From positions 26,172 to 90,171 of the forward strand of contig RXGA01000004.1 of assembly GCA_004028775.1 (NCBI GenBank): a stretch of DNA of 64,000 nucleotides. The letters run 5' to 3'. Each line of letters opens with the position of its first letter. The first letter of the stretch is position 1. This DNA is from Candidatus Methanosuratincola subterraneus. Its GTDB lineage: Archaea > Thermoproteota > Methanomethylicia > Methanomethylicales > Methanomethylicaceae. Below, in pieces: positions 60,860-64,000 of this stretch. The translations under genes and the position numbers were made by a program. The notes under the pieces were generated by a model. The model did no database searches, was not told the origin of the DNA, and saw only the letters and a list, made by a program, of their open reading frames with translations.

Positions 60860-61498
60860 TCAACCTTCTCCTTCTGCCCCTTCCTGATCCCCTTCCGCGG
60901 TCTCGCCTTCCCCCTTCCTGAGCCCCCCCTTCAGCTCAGGCCTCTCCTCCCAGAGCGAGAGCCTCCTCTTCTTGAGCTCTAGGTGTGCGCTGTTCAGGTA
61001 CTTATAGACCGCACCGTGCATGGCGCCCTTCACGAGCATTGCTATCGCCTCCTTCGCCACGAGTATCTCGTCGTACTCCCCAATCACAGAGACGGTGTGG
61101 CCGTAGACGGAGACAGCGGTGCCCGTGAGCTTCTCTATGATCCTCCTGGTCTTGCCGTTCTCGCCTATTATCCTCCCCTTGACCCTGAGGAGCTGGTTCC
61201 TCGAGTCCCCGAGGGCCTCCTTAAGATCGATGACCTCGATGATCTGCCCGTCCGTGAAGAGCCTGAAAGCGCGCTGCGGGCTGAAGCCCCTGCCGATCGC
61301 TGTGATTATGTCCCTGGCCTTGAGGATCCCGGAGGGGTCGCCCTTGCCCGCCTCTGCCTCGATCACCACTTCGCCGCTCTTCCCGTCCACGGTGATCTTC
61401 GTGCCCGTGCCCCTCTCAACCTCTGCCTTCGTCCCGCCGCTCTCCCCTATGAGGACCCCTGTCCTCTCGACGGGTATCTTCATGTATATCCTGCTCAT
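60860..61498 (-). CDS. KH-domain RNA-binding protein (Dim2/Pno1-like)
   Basis: About 212 aa with two KH domains: KIPVERTGVLIGESGGTKAEVERGTGTKITV (residues ~6-80), and RVKGRIIGENGKTRRIIEKLTGTAVSVYG (~105-165). This is the archaeal homologue of the ribosome-assembly factor Pno1/Dim2 working in 16S rRNA maturation. The C-terminal 40 residues are Glu/Gly-rich. I start at ATG 61498, overlapping the RIO1 stop (ATGA); 61513 is in frame too. Confidence 0.92.
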   Translation of the reverse strand: MSRIYMKIPVERTGVLIGESGGTKAEVERGTGTKITVDGKSGEVVIEAEAGKGDPSGILKARDIITAIGRGFSPQRAFRLFTDGQIIEVIDLKEALGDSRNQLLRVKGRIIGENGKTRRIIEKLTGTAVSVYGHTVSVIGEYDEILVAKEAIAMLVKGAMHGAVYKYLNSAHLELKKRRLSLWEERPELKGGLRKGEGETAEGDQEGAEGEG

Positions 61499-62277
61499 TG
61501 CCGTTTCAGCCATTTTATGACACTCTCCGGGTCAGGTGGATTCAGACCCTTCTTCTCAAAGAATCTTATAAGATTTCCAACGTCCCTGCTCAGGAAGGCT
61601 TCTGCCATTGGGTGCGTCTTCAGCACCGCCTGGCCCAGGTCGATGAAGTATACCTTCCCTTCGTGGACCATGATGTTGTACTCGCTGAGGTCCGCATGCA
61701 CGAGCCCTGCGTCCCTGTAAAGCCTGTCGAGCATCCCCATAGTGTCCTCGTATATCTGGCTACTGATTTCGTCGCCACTGAGGTTCTTCAGTATCGGCGC
61801 TGGCTCGCCCCCCTTCCCGATGAACTCCATCACGAGTATGTTCTGGGATACATGGATGGGTTTGGGGACCCTCACCCCCGCGACGTAGGCTTGGGACAGG
61901 TTCTTGAACTCCTTCTGGGCCCAGGTGTAGATCAGCTTCCTGTAGTCCTTGCTGTCCTTGAACCTCGGGTCGCCTTGGATGTACTGCCTTATGGACTTCT
62001 TGAACTCCATCGACGACGTCAGGTATATCTTCACAGCAAGGTCTTCGCCCGACTTGCCCTTGGCCCAATAGATCCTTGACTCCTTCCCTGCCTTGACTGC
62101 GCCGAAGACCCTGTCGATCGGACCGTTGTTTATCATCTGGTAAAGTGCCATGACGGTCTTTACGTCGAAGACCTCCTCGACCGTCTTGAAGAGGTCCTCG
62201 TCCTTAGTCCTCTTCGACCTGATCCGGTCTACCCTGAGCTCCTCTCTTCTCGCAAGTGCATCGTGGTCCTCGCCCAA
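61495..62277 (-). CDS. RIO1-type serine/threonine kinase
   Basis: A 260-aa atypical kinase: P-loop-like GAVKAGKESRIYWA, Lys in DLAVKIYLTS, catalytic LVHADLSEYNIMVHEG, metal-binding FIDLGQAV. It drives late small-subunit ribosome maturation, in keeping with the coupled KH factor gene. A typical archaeal aIF1A-RIO1-KH cluster. Confidence 0.95.
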   Translation of the reverse strand: MGEDHDALARREELRVDRIRSKRTKDEDLFKTVEEVFDVKTVMALYQMINNGPIDRVFGAVKAGKESRIYWAKGKSGEDLAVKIYLTSSMEFKKSIRQYIQGDPRFKDSKDYRKLIYTWAQKEFKNLSQAYVAGVRVPKPIHVSQNILVMEFIGKGGEPAPILKNLSGDEISSQIYEDTMGMLDRLYRDAGLVHADLSEYNIMVHEGKVYFIDLGQAVLKTHPMAEAFLSRDVGNLIRFFEKKGLNPPDPESVIKWLKRQ

Positions 62278-62351
62278 AAATATCGCCTAAAAACCATTAG
62301 ATAATTGATGGCGATAATGATAAAAGGCTTTCTAAGGGCTTCAGGGGCATG

Positions 62352-62651
62352 TCAGACGAGCATGTCCAGATATCCCCTGGCCTTCAGCTCCCTCATGTCA
62401 CCCCTGTCGTACCTCCAGACTATGTCCCCCTTCTGGTCTGACTGGAAGTCCCATGGGGCGACCAAAACAATGTCGTTGAGCCTGAGCCAGATCTTCTTCT
62501 TCATCTTCCCAGGGATCCTGCAGATCCTTGTCTTACCGTCTGAACACTTTACCTTAACCCTGTCGAAACCCAGCAGCTGGGTGACGACCCCTACCAGTTC
62601 CCCCTCCGATGGCAACATTAGGCTGCGTGAGGGGGCTTCTCTATCCGACAT
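62352..62651 (-). CDS. eif1A: Translation initiation factor aIF1A
   Basis: A 99-aa S1/OB-fold factor: MLPSEGELVGVVTQLLGFDRVKVKCSDGKTRICRIPGKMKKKIWLRLNDIVLVAPWDFQ follows the eIF1A pattern, though the basic N-terminal tail is short. It binds the A-site region of the 30S subunit. RIO1 begins 74 bp downstream. Confidence 0.95.
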   Translation of the reverse strand: MSDREAPSRSLMLPSEGELVGVVTQLLGFDRVKVKCSDGKTRICRIPGKMKKKIWLRLNDIVLVAPWDFQSDQKGDIVWRYDRGDMRELKARGYLDMLV

Positions 62652-62696
62652 TAATGCACCTTCTTTGATAAGAGAAAGGGGCAGTCAATATTAAAT

Positions 62697-62815
62697 TTTG
62701 TTCCCAAACCCAAATTAAAACCAAAACCCAAACACGCTCAACCTCACTCACAAACGAAAGAAACAATCAATAAAACAAACAAACGGATACAAACAGAGAG
62801 ACAAACAAAAAATTA
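62697..62815. repeat. A/C-rich low-complexity tract
   Basis: About 120 bases, almost free of T on the plus strand, built of short units such as CAAAC, AACCC and ACAAA without a strict period. It begins just after the aIF1A promoter region and runs into the C-terminal codons of the zinc-ribbon fragment. It could be a transcribed purine/pyrimidine-biased structure or simple-sequence decay. Confidence 0.5.
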
Positions 62816-62966
62816 GAGGAGGATGCTCCGAGCCGTCCCCTTCCTTGAACATGGTTGCACCGCATTTGTAACAGTGGATTGCACCCTTTGGACTCTTTGC
62901 GCCCCATTGCACGCAGAAGATCTCTGGCGCTTTTGCAATTGGTGTTAACTCGAAATGAGCAGGCAA
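62748..62966 (-). pseudogene. Zinc-ribbon protein fragment
   Basis: A 72-codon frame. FCVQWGAKSPKGAIHCYKCGATMFKEGD resembles the common zinc ribbon CxxCGxKxxxGxxFCxxCGxxL, but the first knuckle has lost a cysteine (CVQW) and its partner position. The C-terminal 30 residues are read from the A/C-rich tract and look meaningless. Probably decayed. The 243 bp upstream, to the tRNA, hold nothing else recognised. Confidence 0.4.
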
Positions 62967-63209
62967 AAATGGGATTATCGCTGATAGCCGCGTTGATTGA
63001 TGAAATATTGTGAATAATCTCGGCAGAGGCGCATCGTTAATTTGCGGGGTTGCCCTTAATCGCGTGTGCCATTGTTATGCAGGTATCCGCGTCTCATCCC
63101 TTTCCCATGTAATTTCTCCTGTTCTGAACACAACCTGTCATTCTGGGCGATAGCAGATTTCCATCGGACCCCGTAACCCTTAATTCTACCCCGGTTTAAA
63201 CCCTAAAGG

Positions 63210-63288
63210 GGGCCCGTGGCCTAGTCCGGATCATGGCGGTGGCCTTCGGAGCCACAGGACCTGGGTTCGAATCCCAGCGGGCCCGCCA
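63210..63288 (+). tRNA. tRNA-Arg (anticodon TCG)
   Basis: Acceptor GGGCCCG pairs with CGGGCCC. The anticodon stem GTGGC/GCCAC encloses CTTCGGA, giving TCG. T arm CTGGG-TTCGAAT-CCCAG. Discriminator G and CCA are encoded. A TTTAAA box lies just upstream. Confidence 0.95.
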
Positions 63289-63408
63289 CCAAAATCGATC
63301 AAAAAGCAAATTTATCCTGAAGACGTTACATTTGCGAAATGAACCATAACGGAAGTTACGAAGTCATCGATTTCGGCTTGAATAAACTCTCGGAGTTATT
63401 GATTTAAG

Positions 63409-64000
63409 ATGATCAAAGCCATTTTAATTACAAAGCTTATGTTCGGTCGGAAACTAATGCATTTCCAAAGGACAGGGGATGTTCGCCAATGCTCGTTCCC
63501 CTTCAATGCGGGCCTCAACAAGGCTCTACGCAACAGTGTGGGGCATAAAGAAGTAAATGCTGCGGGCATAAATCGGGCCGAAGTCTTGAGCCTCCTTTTT
63601 TTGATCGCAGTGCTTTGCTTGTGGTTTTTATGTGCAAACTCCCCAGTTTTCAGCCTCCGTCCAGATAATGTCTGCTACGAAGTTTGGGGAGGCTTCAACG
63701 GCGATGCGGTTGGGGCGTCCTACTACGACAACTCCAGCGGAAAGTTCGTGATGTGGATAAACGACACCTCCGGCTCGTGGGGCCTGTCAAAGCTTTCACG
63801 CGGCCTGATGCCCCACTACTGGGGAATAAGATATGGGCTGCTCGACGACGAGTTCGAGGTGAGGGAAGGGTTCCCGACCTGGGATTTGTGCTTGATATCG
63901 ACCTCAAGCTGGTCAATTACTCGGCCTATGACCCTGGCAACTCTTCAACTAACGTCGCCATAGTGCTCTTCTTTGACGGCTATAAGGAAGACTACCAGGT
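63409..64000 (+). CDS. Secreted or membrane-anchored surface protein, apparently frameshifted, cut by the window
   Basis: The frame opened at 63409 has a hydrophobic helix near residues 60-78 (VLSLLFLIAVLCLWFLCA) followed by extracellular-looking text rich in Asn, Ser and Tyr (YYDNSSGKFVMWINDTSGSWG). At about 63874 the natural protein text passes into another frame (PDLGFVLDIDLKLVNYSAYDPGNSSTNVAIVLFFDG), which stays open to the edge. A one-base difference in GGGTTCCCGACC would join them. N-glycosylation sequons abound. Family not recognised; the real start may be closer to the hydrophobic helix. Confidence 0.5.

Noticed and set aside
62697..62815. Possible CRISPR or tandem repeat
   Set aside because: No repeat-spacer period; only low-complexity A/C units.
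1..64000. rRNA genes, CRISPR arrays or cas genes, prophage structural genes, mcr or hdr genes
   Set aside because: Looked for and not found; no supporting sequence.

Overview
The window is a stretch of archaeal chromosome. Archaeal markers are the PolD large subunit, RPA, GGGP synthase, Sec61 beta, the PAN proteasome ATPase, MBF1, aTrm56, TFE, NAC, topoisomerase VI A/B, RIO1, aIF1A, the mevalonate-pathway genes and tRNA genes with archaeal features (encoded CCA on most, introns in one). Two proteins look like methanogenesis marker proteins: MtxX/Mmp4 at 37156-37989 and Mmp11 at 47062-48036. PolD, Elf1 and RIO1 together with these markers fit a methanogen outside the Thermoproteales/Sulfolobales, for example a Methanomethylicia (Verstraetearchaeota)-like lineage. 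That placement is inference; no rRNA or mcr gene is in the window.

Layout. 1-11137: a DUF2070 membrane protein, a metallo-beta-lactamase-fold protein, Sec61 beta, glyA and a CBS protein, then a minus-strand information-processing and lipid block (PolD large subunit, polyprenol-kinase-like protein, GGGP synthase, Elf1, RPA, SWIM protein). 11169-19337: an FAD enzyme, a DUF4013 protein, an HTH regulator beside the HMG-CoA synthase/thiolase/DUF35 operon, and an HTH-ATP-cone-NrdD fusion. 19327-23039: NAC, PUA, PAN, MBF1, aTrm56 and TFE. 23075-30480: tRNAs, a CBS protein, a radical SAM enzyme, a PPC protein, a cation efflux protein, a mini-gene with a 5' hairpin, a tRNA-Leu that appears to carry two introns, and decayed genes and IS remnants. 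30529-35845: M50 and M20 peptidases and nucleotide-sugar enzymes.

35978-49207 is G+C-rich and metabolically coherent. It holds a homocitrate-synthase-like gene coupled to mtxX, a split and rearranged archaeal glutamate synthase, glnK-amt with a divergent ribbon-helix-helix gene, then aconitase-family large and small subunits, a TPP enzyme, Mmp11 and a GMC-like flavoenzyme, most with overlapping stop/start codons. The small subunit has a YLRS loop, like methanogen homoaconitase. I therefore propose that this is a coenzyme B (2-oxosuberate) locus and that the TPP enzyme may be the unassigned 2-oxosuberate decarboxylase.

49184-56121 starts with an intact Alg13/Alg14/Alg7-like set for lipid-linked glycan assembly and passes into an A+T-rich, decaying glycosyltransferase region with frameshifts, an in-frame TAG and orphan tails. 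56336-58129 holds two tRNAs, an HTH regulator and a VapBC pair. 58267-62651 is the Top6A/Top6B/KH/RIO1/aIF1A housekeeping block. The window ends in an A/C-rich tract, a zinc-ribbon fragment, tRNA-Arg and the start of a secreted or surface protein that appears frameshifted.
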